The notes beneath the pieces were generated by a model, which saw nothing but the letters and a program-made list of their open reading frames with translations, did not search any database and was not told the origin of the DNA. Positions 1 through 7,105 of a DNA stretch of 7,796 nucleotides are shown piece by piece. How positions within the stretch are numbered: the first letter of the stretch is position 1; every line of letters begins with the position of its first letter. The position numbers and the translations under genes were made by a program. Source of the stretch: Rhodoferax sp. UBA5149 (GTDB lineage Bacteria; Pseudomonadota; Gammaproteobacteria; Burkholderiales; Burkholderiaceae_C); NCBI RefSeq assembly GCF_002413825.1, contig NZ_DHXT01000198.1:5748-13543 (forward strand). Direction: 5' to 3'.

Positions 1-2
1 GC

Positions 3-527
3 GTGCTGGACCTGGGCTGCGGCGACGGCGCCATGCTGGCGCATCTGCAGCAAACGCGCGGCTGCAGCGGTTACGGCGTCGAGATCGCGGACGCCAATGT
101 GCTGGCCTGCGTCAAGCGCGGCGTCAACGTCATCCAGCTCAATCTGGACGAAGGCCTGACGATGTTTGCCGATGCCTCGTTCGACGTGGTGCTGCAGATC
201 GACACCTTGCAGCACTTGCGCAACGCCGAGGTCATGTTGCGCGAAACCGTGCGCGTCGGCCGCGTCGGCATCGTCGCCTTCCCCAATTTTGCCCATTGGC
301 CGAACCGCCTGAGCGTGTTGCGCGGGCGCATGCCGGTGACGCGGCGCCTGCCCTACCAGTGGTACGACACCCCCAACATCCGCGTCGGCACCCATGCCGA
401 CCTGGCGCTGCTGGCCCAGCGCTGCGACCTCCGGGTGCAGGACAGCTTCGGCATCCAGGACGGAAAAACGGTGCGCTTCTGCCCCAATTTGCTGGCGGGC
501 ACCTCGGTCTACACTTTGTCGTTGTAG
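3..527 (+). CDS. metW: MetW, methionine biosynthesis methyltransferase-like protein (5' end missing)
   Basis: Partial gene, open at the left edge, with 174 residues visible. MetW is a cytoplasmic class I SAM-fold protein that works with the homoserine O-acyltransferase MetX in methionine synthesis. The visible part opens directly in the SAM-binding motif I (VLDLGCGDGAML). It continues with the second-strand acidic motif (YGVEIAD), a motif IV-like segment (FDVVLQIDTLQHLRN), and the family hallmark FPNFAHWPNR followed by GRMPVTRRLPYQWYDTPNIR. MetW proteins are usually about 195-200 residues, so roughly 20 N-terminal residues are missing. The GTG at base 3 is therefore an internal valine codon, not the start. 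metX is normally just upstream, outside this window. Base composition is the GC-rich host type. The identification is confident from the hallmark motifs. Confidence 0.93.
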   Translation: MLDLGCGDGAMLAHLQQTRGCSGYGVEIADANVLACVKRGVNVIQLNLDEGLTMFADASFDVVLQIDTLQHLRNAEVMLRETVRVGRVGIVAFPNFAHWPNRLSVLRGRMPVTRRLPYQWYDTPNIRVGTHADLALLAQRCDLRVQDSFGIQDGKTVRFCPNLLAGTSVYTLSL

Positions 528-532
528 CGGGT

Positions 533-547
533 CACGAGCGGCTCGTG
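533..547. repeat. Short perfect inverted repeat between metW and chrA
   Basis: The arms CACGAGC and GCTCGTG are separated by a single G, six bases after the metW stop codon. As RNA this could form a 5-bp stem with a 5-nt loop. No T-run follows, so it is not a typical intrinsic terminator. It could help end metW transcription or be chance in GC-rich DNA. Confidence 0.35.
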
Positions 548-600
548 GTTCCGGAAACGGTGCGCCAAAAACATCGCCGGCAAACTTGATGGGACTACGC

Positions 601-2022
601 ATGGACACCTCAAATTCGTCTCTACCCTCGTCTGCTTATTCCCGCGCGCCAGCCGAGCTGGCGGCGCCCACGGTGTCATTGGCCGAGGCTTTCAAGTTCT
701 GGCTCAAGCTCGGCTTCATCAGCTTCGGCGGCCCGGCCGGGCAGATTGCCATCATGCACCGCGAGCTGGTGGAAGAAAAACGCTGGATTTCCGAGTCGCG
801 CTTCCTGCACGCCCTGAACTACTGCATGCTCTTGCCGGGACCGGAGGCGCAGCAGCTGGCCACCTACATTGGCTGGCTGATGCACCGCAGCTGGGGCGGC
901 GTGGTGGCGGGGGCGCTGTTTGTGCTGCCCTCGTTGTTTATTCTGATCGGCTTGAGCTGGGTCTACGCGGCCTTTGGCAACGTGCCCTGGGTCGCCGGCC
1001 TGCTCTACGGCATCAAGCCCGCCGTCGCCGCGATTGTGTTGCAGGCAGTCCACCGCATCGGTTCCAAGACATTGAAAAAACCATCGCTAGCCCCCGTACT
1101 ATGGGCGATAGCAGCTATTAGTTTTGTAGCAATCGCCTTTTTGAACGTGCCCTTTCCGGCGGTCGTGCTGGCGGCGGCGCTGACCGGCTGGCTCGGTCAG
1201 CGCTTTGCGCCGCGGCAATTTGCGGCCGCGGGCGGCCACGGGGCCGCCAAGGCGCCCGACGGGGCGCTGCCCCGCGCCGCCCTGATCGACGATGACACGC
1301 CGACGCCGCCCCATGCGCGCTTCAAGCGCTCGCGCCTGGCCACCGTGCTGGCGGTCGGTGCGCTGCTCTGGTTGCTGCCGATGGGCGGGCTGATCGCCTG
1401 GCAGGGGTGGAGCGGCGCCCTGACGCAAATGGGCTGGTTCTTCACCAAGGCCGCGCTGCTGACCTTTGGTGGCGCCTACGCCGTGTTGCCCTATGTCTAC
1501 CAGGGCGCGGTGGCGCAGTTTGGCTGGCTGACCGGGCCGCAGATGATGGACGGCCTGGCCCTCGGTGAAACCACGCCCGGCCCGCTGATCATGGTGGTGG
1601 CCTTTGTCGGTTTTGTCGGCGGCTGGGCCAAACAGGTGCTCGGGCCGGACGCGCTGTTCACGGGCGCGGCGCTGGCGGCCACGGGGGTGACCTGGTTCAC
1701 TTTTTTGCCCTCCTTCGTCTTCATTCTGGCCGGTGGCCCGCTGGTCGAGTCCACCCACGGCAAGTTGCAGTTCACCGCGCCGCTCACCGCCATCACCGCG
1801 GCGGTGGTCGGCGTGATTGCCAGTCTTGCTCTGTTTTTTATAGTGCATATCGCTTACCGGACGGGGGCTGGCGGCACATTTACCTCAAGGATTGACGGCG
1901 TGGCGCTGGCCCTGGCGGCGTTGGCCGCGGTGGCCCTGCTGCGCTACAAGTGGGGCGTGATGCCGGTGATTGCCGGCTGCGCGCTGGCCGGCTTGGCGCT
2001 GCGGCTGGCGGGCTGGGCCTGA
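601..2022 (+). CDS. chrA: Chromate transporter ChrA, two-domain (long-chain CHR) type
   Basis: A 473-residue inner-membrane protein of the CHR family, which exports chromate from the cytoplasm by secondary transport and confers chromate resistance. Two homologous halves are visible. The first (residues 31-205) has the CHR signature KLGFISFGGPAGQIAIMHRE and LLPGPEAQQLATYIG. The second (about 278-473) has the matching TFGGAYAVLPYVY and LGETTPGPLIMVVAFVG. A hydrophilic linker (about 205-245) separates them. Many hydrophobic membrane segments are present. The frame is open upstream into metW, but ATG 601 is preferred: GGGA sits 6 bases upstream and the N-terminal length suits the family. ATG 589 is an alternative adding four residues. 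No chrB regulator is seen, and chrA lies 73 bp after metW. Two short palindromic repeats are embedded in frame (residues about 161-177 and 411-425). The gene appears intact. Confidence 0.92.
   Translation: MDTSNSSLPSSAYSRAPAELAAPTVSLAEAFKFWLKLGFISFGGPAGQIAIMHRELVEEKRWISESRFLHALNYCMLLPGPEAQQLATYIGWLMHRSWGGVVAGALFVLPSLFILIGLSWVYAAFGNVPWVAGLLYGIKPAVAAIVLQAVHRIGSKTLKKPSLAPVLWAIAAISFVAIAFLNVPFPAVVLAAALTGWLGQRFAPRQFAAAGGHGAAKAPDGALPRAALIDDDTPTPPHARFKRSRLATVLAVGALLWLLPMGGLIAWQGWSGALTQMGWFFTKAALLTFGGAYAVLPYVYQGAVAQFGWLTGPQMMDGLALGETTPGPLIMVVAFVGFVGGWAKQVLGPDALFTGAALAATGVTWFTFLPSFVFILAGGPLVESTHGKLQFTAPLTAITAAVVGVIASLALFFIVHIAYRTGAGGTFTSRIDGVALALAALAAVALLRYKWGVMPVIAGCALAGLALRLAGWA
1083..1130 (-). repeat. 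Dispersed palindromic repeat, copy A, inside chrA
   Basis: Read on the minus strand, this segment contains ATAGCTGCTATCGCC and then ACGGGGGCTAGCGAT. It aligns with the copies at 1831-1874 and 2047-2090. Against the 1831 copy it shares TATCGC and ACGGGGG at the same spacing. It encodes chrA residues about 161-177 (SLAPVLWAIAAISFVA) without breaking the frame, near the end of the first CHR half. Locally it is richer in A and T than the rest of chrA. It resembles short repeats I recall from Comamonadaceae genomes; that link is memory, not a search. Confidence 0.6.
1701..1723 (+). repeat. Left copy of a 23-bp direct repeat (inside chrA)
   Basis: These 23 bases (six T, then GCCCTCC, ending GTCTTCA) recur without mismatch at the right edge of the window, 7774-7796. 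Here they encode chrA residues about 368-374 (FLPSFVF) in the second CHR half, so this is the original functional context. See the right copy for its meaning. Confidence 0.85.
1831..1874 (+). repeat. Dispersed palindromic repeat, copy C, inside chrA
   Basis: The segment holds ATAGTGCATATCGCTTACC followed by GGACGGGGGCTGGCGG. It aligns with the reverse complement of copy A and with copy B in the spacer after chrA (shared ATAG-TGC, CGCTTA and GGGCT). It encodes chrA residues about 411-425 (LFFIVHIAYRTGAGG) in frame, in the C-terminal part of the transporter between two hydrophobic stretches. Confidence 0.6.
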
Positions 2023-2046
2023 GCGCCCGCTGGGGTGACCGTAGTG

Positions 2047-2090
2047 CTATTGGTTTGATAGTGCCTTGCGCTTATAACGCAAGGGCTACA
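2047..2090 (+). repeat. Dispersed palindromic repeat, copy B, with hairpin, after chrA
   Basis: This copy begins 25 bases after the chrA stop and contains ATAGTGCCTTGCGCTTATAA. Bases 2064-2070 (CCTTGCG) and 2078-2084 (CGCAAGG) form a perfect 7-bp stem with a 7-nt loop, CTTATAA. No T-run follows the stem, so a strong intrinsic terminator is unlikely, though it could slow chrA transcription or protect the transcript end. A candidate promoter lies within the same repeat. Confidence 0.6.
2050..2078 (+). promoter_or_regulatory. Candidate sigma-70-like promoter for the three-gene cassette
   Basis: A -35-like TTGGTT at 2050-2055 is separated by 17 bases from a -10-like TATAAC at 2073-2078. It lies just upstream of the cassette, in the only spacer where a promoter would be expected. 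The -10 box falls in the loop and the start of the right arm of the repeat hairpin. The -35 box matches the consensus only partly, so this is a plausible guess, not a firm call. Confidence 0.33.
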
Positions 2091-2131
2091 GTTACTATTG
2101 GTCAATAAATTCACCCAGGGAAAACAAAAAA

Positions 2132-5100
2132 ATGGCCCAAGCCAAATATCTCGAAGAGTTCCTTAACGCCGTGCGCGGCGTCCACTCCACTGGTGGCGGC
2201 ACCAAAGAAACATCCTTTTATACAGCCCTCAACAACCTGCTGGACGGCGTCGGTCACACCCTCAAACCCAAAGTACGCTGCGTCATGCAGCTCAAAAACC
2301 TCGGCGCTGGCAACCCTGACGGCGGCTTGTTTACGGCGGACCAGTTTGACCGCCAAACCGGTGAGGCCAAAGACCTCGGCAAACCTTCACGCGGCGTCAT
2401 CGAAGTCAAAGCGCCGGTAGAGCCGGTGGACGACACCGCCACCACCGTCCAAATCACCAAATACTGGGGCCGTTACAAACTGGTACTCGTCACCAATCTG
2501 CGCGACTGGTTGCTGTTGGGTGAACGCGAGGGCCAGCGCGTCACGCTTGAGCGCTTCAGCCTTGCAACCAGCGAGGCTGCTTTTTGGGCGTTGGCAGCCC
2601 ACCCCACCAAGGCCCAAACCGAACAGGGCGAGGCGTTCCAGGACTTTATAGCCCGCGTGCTGTTGCACAACGCCCCGTTAACTGACCCCAAAGACCTCGC
2701 CGCCTTATTAGCCAGCTACGCCCGCGAAGCCCGTCACCGCGTCGAACATGCCACCGACATCGCCGCCAAGCAACTGGAAGCGCTGCAACAAAGCCTGGAA
2801 TCCTCGCTAGGCGTCACTTTCAACGCCAATGAAGGCGGCCACTTCTTTCGCTCCACGCTGGTGCAAACCCTGTTTTACGGTGTGTTCTCGGCCTGGGTGC
2901 TGCGCCGCGAAAACGCCGCGCCGGGGCAAACCCTGGGCCCGTTCGACTGGAAAAGTGCAGCCCACAGCCTGAACGTGCCCATGATTGCAGCCCTCTTCGG
3001 CCAGCTCTCACAACCCGCCAAACTCAAAGCCCTTAACCTGACCGAAGTGCTGGACTGGGCCGCTGACGCGCTCAACCGAGTTGACCAAGCGGTCTTCTTC
3101 AAAACCTTCGAGTCCACCCGCTCCATCCAGTATTTTTACGAGCCTTTTTTGGCCGCGTTCGACCCACAGCTGCGTAAAAGCTTGGGCGTTTGGTACACAC
3201 CCGAAGAGATCGTGCGCTACCAAGTGGCCCGCGTGGACCAAGTGCTGCAAAGCGAGCTGGGCTTGCCCGACGGACTGGCTGACCCCAATGTGGTAGTGCT
3301 CGACCCCTGCTGCGGCACTGGCGCTTACCTAGTGGAAGTACTGCGCGTGATTGCCGAAAAGCTCAAGGCACAGGGCGCTGACGCACTGGCTGCGCACCAG
3401 CTCAAACTGGCCGCCACCACCCGGCTGTTTGGCTTTGAGCTGCTGCCCGCGCCCTATGTGGTGGCGCACTTGCAAATTGGTTTGCTGCTGCGTCAGCTCG
3501 GCGCGCCGCTGGGGCACCACGCCGACGGCACGGATGAGCGGGCTGGCATTTACCTGACCAACGCACTCACCGGCTGGGAGCCCGCCAAGGAACCCAAGAG
3601 CGAAGTTCTGCCTTTCCCTGAATTTGAACTGGAACGTGATGCGGCAGACCACGTCAAACAAACGCAAAAGATCATCGTTATTTTGGGCAATCCGCCCTAT
3701 GACGCTTTTGGCGGCGTGGCGCTGGGCGAAGAGCAAGACTTGGTGACGCCTTACAAGGAAGGGTTGATCAAGAAATGGGGAATCAAGAAGTTCAACCTCG
3801 ATGATTTGTATGTGCGTTTCTTTCGCTTGGCCGAGCGGCGCATTGCCGAAAAGGGTGGGCGCGGGGTGGTGTGCTACATCAGCAATTCGTCTTACATCCA
3901 CGGCGATTCGTTCGTTGTAATGCGTGAGCACCTGCTTGGCAATTTCAACCGTATCTGGATTGATAACCTCAATGGTGACAGCCGCGCTACCGGTAAGACC
4001 ACGCCGGAGGGACTGCCCGACCCCAGCGCTTTTTCTACGCCTTATAGCAAGGAGGGCATTCGCAAGGGAACGGCCGTGGCATTAATGGTTCGCAACTCCA
4101 ATGCGCCGCACCCCGGAACTGTGCTGTACCGGGATTGGTGGGGGGCCTCAAAGCGTTCTGATCTTCTGGGCAGTCTCGATGAAGTTGCGCGAGATACTCG
4201 GTCTTCGCTCGCCACACCATCGCAGATCAATCGACTTCGATTTCAGTCCAGCCAAATATCTGCTCACTATTCGAGCTGGCCCGCCGTTATCGACTTCTCT
4301 GCCAATGCGCCGCAAAACGGCCCGATTGAGCGGCGTGGAAATACGCTTGTCGTGATGAAGAGCGCGACAGCAACACTTGATCGACTGAAGGAGTATCTGA
4401 ACCCACTGGTCAGCAACGCTGACGTAGCCGCACTTGAGCCAATCTGGATGCAGAACGCTGGCGAGTTCAAGGCAGAAAAATCAAGGAAGCAAATTCTGAG
4501 TCGAAAGGCTCAGTACAACGCAGCCAGCACGGTTTCTTATCCATTCAAACCGTTTGACATTCGAAGCGCCTATCTCGACAACTTGATCGCGCCCTTGTTT
4601 TCCCGTCCTGCACCGGAACTGCTTGCAGCCAGTAAGACGCCGGGGGTTCGCTTCTTCATCACGCGAGACACTGCGGATAAAGACATCGAGGGGCCACCAT
4701 TTCTCATGTCAAACTTGATCTGTGACTATGATTGCATATCCGGCCATGCAAGACACTTTCCGACCGTGTTAAGTAGTGTGGGCAAGTTGCCTTTGACATC
4801 TGGAGAGTTGTTTGAAACAGAAGCTGTCACCAAGGCCAACCTGTCAGATCGAGTCCGCAACTACTTGGACGGACTTTCCCTTCCCAACCCCGACACCGAC
4901 CGCGACACTGCCGAACTCATCTGGATGCACGCGCTGGCCATTGGCTACAGCCCGGCCTACCTAAGCGACAACGCCGACGGCATCCGTGAAAACTGGCCCC
5001 GCATCCCCTTGCCTGAATCACGCGAGGCTTTGCTGACCTCCGCCGCGCTGGGCCGCCAGGTGGCGGCGCTGCTGGACACTGAAGCCCCCGTACCCGGCGT

Positions 5101-5575
5101 CACCAGTGGCGCGCTGCGGGACGAACTCAAAACCATTGCCGTGGTCAGCCGCGTTGGCGGCGGCGCGCTCACGGCAGCCGAATTTGCACTCACAGCCGGC
5201 TGGGGCAGCAGCGGCAAAGGCGGCATCACCATGCCGGGGAAAGGCCAGACCGAGCCCCGAGTCGCCGGGCCGAACGAGCAAAACGCCGGATTTGGCACCG
5301 CACCCACGCTGGACGTCTACCTGAACGCCACCGCCTACTGGAAGAACATCCCGCAACCGGTGTACGACTTCACCATCGGCGGCTACCAGGTGATAAAGAA
5401 GTGGCTGAGCTACCGCGAGCAGCGCGTACTGGGCCGGGCGTTAACGATGGCCGAAATCATGGAAGTCACCGCCATGGCCCGGCGCCTGGCCGCGCTGGTG
5501 CTGTTGCAGCCCAAGCTGGATGAGAACTACCAGACCGTGGTTGCGGCAACGTGGGCGTTTGACGCGGTGGCCTGA
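2132..5575 (+). CDS. Single-chain restriction-modification enzyme: PD-(D/E)XK nuclease, N6-adenine methyltransferase and type ISP-like specificity domain
   Basis: 1147 residues, predicted to methylate adenine in a target DNA sequence and to cut unmodified DNA. Residues 1-170 hold a nuclease core: E26, PD at 62-63, E91-V-K93 (IEVK) and the downstream Q107xxxY111 seen in many PD-(D/E)XK enzymes. Residues 170-345 look like a helical linker. The methyltransferase follows: motif X-like GVWYTPEEI (352-360), motif I DPCCGTGAY (391-399), FGFELLPAPYVVAHLQ (433-448) and catalytic motif IV NPPY (520-523). The C-terminal part carries type ISP-like motifs YPFKPFDIRSAYLD (803-816) and YDFTIGGYQVIKKWLSYRE (about 1078-1096). 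Classic type ISP enzymes (LlaGI, LlaBIII) also carry a superfamily 2 helicase and are several hundred residues longer; no helicase motifs are seen here. An AGGG at 2117-2120 lies 11 bases before the ATG, a rather long spacing. GC content falls to about 50% in the middle-to-C-terminal part and rises again near 4860. A type IIG enzyme is the alternative label. Confidence 0.85.
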   Translation: MAQAKYLEEFLNAVRGVHSTGGGTKETSFYTALNNLLDGVGHTLKPKVRCVMQLKNLGAGNPDGGLFTADQFDRQTGEAKDLGKPSRGVIEVKAPVEPVDDTATTVQITKYWGRYKLVLVTNLRDWLLLGEREGQRVTLERFSLATSEAAFWALAAHPTKAQTEQGEAFQDFIARVLLHNAPLTDPKDLAALLASYAREARHRVEHATDIAAKQLEALQQSLESSLGVTFNANEGGHFFRSTLVQTLFYGVFSAWVLRRENAAPGQTLGPFDWKSAAHSLNVPMIAALFGQLSQPAKLKALNLTEVLDWAADALNRVDQAVFFKTFESTRSIQYFYEPFLAAFDPQLRKSLGVWYTPEEIVRYQVARVDQVLQSELGLPDGLADPNVVVLDPCCGTGAYLVEVLRVIAEKLKAQGADALAAHQLKLAATTRLFGFELLPAPYVVAHLQIGLLLRQLGAPLGHHADGTDERAGIYLTNALTGWEPAKEPKSEVLPFPEFELERDAADHVKQTQKIIVILGNPPYDAFGGVALGEEQDLVTPYKEGLIKKWGIKKFNLDDLYVRFFRLAERRIAEKGGRGVVCYISNSSYIHGDSFVVMREHLLGNFNRIWIDNLNGDSRATGKTTPEGLPDPSAFSTPYSKEGIRKGTAVALMVRNSNAPHPGTVLYRDWWGASKRSDLLGSLDEVARDTRSSLATPSQINRLRFQSSQISAHYSSWPAVIDFSANAPQNGPIERRGNTLVVMKSATATLDRLKEYLNPLVSNADVAALEPIWMQNAGEFKAEKSRKQILSRKAQYNAASTVSYPFKPFDIRSAYLDNLIAPLFSRPAPELLAASKTPGVRFFITRDTADKDIEGPPFLMSNLICDYDCISGHARHFPTVLSSVGKLPLTSGELFETEAVTKANLSDRVRNYLDGLSLPNPDTDRDTAELIWMHALAIGYSPAYLSDNADGIRENWPRIPLPESREALLTSAALGRQVAALLDTEAPVPGVTSGALRDELKTIAVVSRVGGGALTAAEFALTAGWGSSGKGGITMPGKGQTEPRVAGPNEQNAGFGTAPTLDVYLNATAYWKNIPQPVYDFTIGGYQVIKKWLSYREQRVLGRALTMAEIMEVTAMARRLAALVLLQPKLDENYQTVVAATWAFDAVA

Positions 5576-5596
5576 TGCGCGTGATGCGCGTGATGC
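5573..5596. repeat. 9-bp tandem repeat overlapping the methyltransferase stop codon
   Basis: Two full copies and one partial copy of TGATGCGCG start at the TGA stop. Each unit carries a TGATG, so the first provides an overlapping stop and ATG. The ATGs are not in the frame of the ATPase gene. Copy number could vary by slippage. Confidence 0.8.
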
Positions 5597-5624
5597 CAAG
5601 CGTGCAAAATGCGTCCTTGATTAT

Positions 5625-5630
5625 GGAGAG
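5625..5630 (+). promoter_or_regulatory. Ribosome binding site of the ATPase gene
   Basis: GGAGAG lies 5 bases before ATG 5636. This strong Shine-Dalgarno-like site supports ATG 5636 as the start, and places the KVKGFKNL strand and Walker A at the usual distance from the N-terminus of an ABC-type ATPase. Confidence 0.7.
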
Positions 5631-5635
5631 AAAAC

Positions 5636-7105
5636 ATGCTCACTCGGCTTAAAGTCAAGGGGTTCAAAAACTTGGTCGATGTGGACGTCCGATTCGGGCC
5701 CTTCACCTGCATCGCCGGGCCAAATGGTGCGGGCAAGTCAAACTTGTTTGATGCGATTACGTTTTTAGGTGATTTGGCCTCAATGCCCATCATGAAAGCC
5801 GCGAGTCGGGCCAGGGGCACCAACGGACGAATCTCTGATTTCCACAGCCTCTTTTTTAAAGATTCAAAGGGTAACTTTCTCCCTATGCTGTTCATTGCGG
5901 AGATGATCGTGCCCAGCAAAGTCATTGATGACTTTGATCGCACCGCAACGCCAACGGCTACGTTTCTTGAATACACGCTGGAGTTGCGCCTTAGCGAAAC
6001 ACACGCAGATCAATCACCCGCCGACCCGATCTACATCGAACAGGAAGGGCTGCGCGCAATCAATTCAAGCGAAGCGACAAAACGTCTTGGATTCCCACAG
6101 TCACCCGCGTGGATAAAGCAGCACATCTTTGGCCCGGGAAGCAGAAGTACGCCATTTATCAGCACCGAAATTTCAGGTAATCCAAGCCAGCCTGCGATCC
6201 GACTTTTTGGAGACCAGACCAAGAAAGGCGGCCCGCCCTTTTTGGTGCCAGCTAGAAAATCCCCGCAAACCATTGTGTCTGGCGCCAACTCCTCATCGCA
6301 CCCAACGGCGCTGGCAGCGCGAAGTGAATTGCGGTCATGGCGATTATTGCAACTCGAACCATCCGCACTGAGGCGTTTCGACAACTTTGGTGATGATCCG
6401 CATGTAACTTCAACGGGTGAGCATTTGCCTGCTGCTCTGATGCGGCTAGACAACCATGCCGAGGTGTCTCAACGTTTGTCGGAGCTGTTGCCCGACATTG
6501 TTTCGGTCGATGTTGATGCTGATGAAAAGCGACAAGTGAAGACATTGCTTCTGACGATGAAAGACAAGGAGACCTATACAGCAAGCTCTCTGTCTGATGG
6601 CACGCTACGTTTTCTGGCTTTGGCAGTACTGGCATTGGATCCTGAATTTGGCGGTTTGCTTTGCATGGAAGAACCTGAGAATGGAATTCACCCATCGCGA
6701 ATTCCGCAGATGCTCAGCTTGGTGCGTAGCTTGTCAGAGGAGGTTGAAGCTGTTGACGAAAGAACGTCAGCGTCATCAATCCGCCAGCTAATCATCAATA
6801 CCCATTCACCATTGGTTGTCGCCGAGTTGCGAGACGATGAATTGCTGTTTGCAGAAACATTGAAGATGAAGGCAAAAGCTTTCGTAAATTTCAAACCACT
6901 TCCAGGCACCTGGCGTCAAACCGCCTCCGGTGCCAAAGGGGCAGAACTGATTACAAGAGGGGAAATTTTGTCTTATTTGAGTGGCCACAAGCACTCGGCT
7001 CGATCAGTTGGTCACGCAGATCTTGTGGGACGTTTGGCTGAATCGTCCCCGGCGCCGTCCCCGCGCCCCTCAACCCCCGACCTTTTTCAGCAAGCCAAAT
7101 CATGA
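5636..7105 (+). CDS. ABC-type AAA ATPase (AAA_21/AAA_15, OLD/RecF-like) of a probable defence module
   Basis: 489 residues, cytoplasmic. The N-terminus LKVKGFKNLVDVDVRFGPF is the usual first strand of RecF/SMC-like ATPases. Walker A is GPNGAGKS (28-35), the ABC signature is LSDGTLR (319-325), Walker B is LLCMEEPENGIHP (341-353) with E345/E346, and the H-loop is NTHSP (388-392). The EEPE and SDGTLR forms are normal for this family. The long middle section (about 50-310) is family-variable, and the C-terminus is a proline/serine-rich tail (470-489). No TOPRIM domain is fused; a TOPRIM-like protein follows in the next gene, overlapping by 4 bp (ATGA). The gene starts 60 bp after the methyltransferase. 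In related two-gene systems such as PARIS the ATPase forms the sensor or scaffold and holds the effector in check; that role here is inference. GC is about 47-48% in sampled lines, well below chrA. Confidence 0.88.
   Translation: MLTRLKVKGFKNLVDVDVRFGPFTCIAGPNGAGKSNLFDAITFLGDLASMPIMKAASRARGTNGRISDFHSLFFKDSKGNFLPMLFIAEMIVPSKVIDDFDRTATPTATFLEYTLELRLSETHADQSPADPIYIEQEGLRAINSSEATKRLGFPQSPAWIKQHIFGPGSRSTPFISTEISGNPSQPAIRLFGDQTKKGGPPFLVPARKSPQTIVSGANSSSHPTALAARSELRSWRLLQLEPSALRRFDNFGDDPHVTSTGEHLPAALMRLDNHAEVSQRLSELLPDIVSVDVDADEKRQVKTLLLTMKDKETYTASSLSDGTLRFLALAVLALDPEFGGLLCMEEPENGIHPSRIPQMLSLVRSLSEEVEAVDERTSASSIRQLIINTHSPLVVAELRDDELLFAETLKMKAKAFVNFKPLPGTWRQTASGAKGAELITRGEILSYLSGHKHSARSVGHADLVGRLAESSPAPSPRPSTPDLFQQAKS
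6218..6246. repeat. 29-nt near-perfect palindrome inside the ATPase gene
   Basis: Two 14-nt arms, ACCAAGAAAGGCGG and CCGCCCTTTTTGGT, flank a single C. Twelve of 14 positions pair as Watson-Crick; of the other two, one could be a G-U pair in RNA. The A-run before and T-run after a GC-rich core give a bidirectional terminator-like shape. It encodes TKKGGPPFLV at about residues 195-204 of the ATPase. Confidence 0.7.

Noticed and set aside
394..600. Extending chrA upstream to base 394, inside metW
   Set aside because: The extra residues do not resemble CHR proteins and overlap the conserved end of MetW; ATG 601 has a usable ribosome site.
1099..1848. A 249-codon open frame on the minus strand opposite chrA
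   Set aside because: Its translation is rich in G, R, Q, H and A with no domain, as expected for an antisense shadow in GC-rich DNA, while the plus strand encodes a clear ChrA.
2126..2132. A7 run at the methyltransferase start as a phase-variation tract
   Set aside because: Seven A is short for phase variation, and a change there would alter the ribosome-site spacing rather than the frame; no other support.
3329..3931. A 200-codon minus-strand frame opposite the methyltransferase
   Set aside because: It lies opposite conserved methyltransferase motifs (motif I, NPPY region) and shows no recognisable domain or ribosome site.
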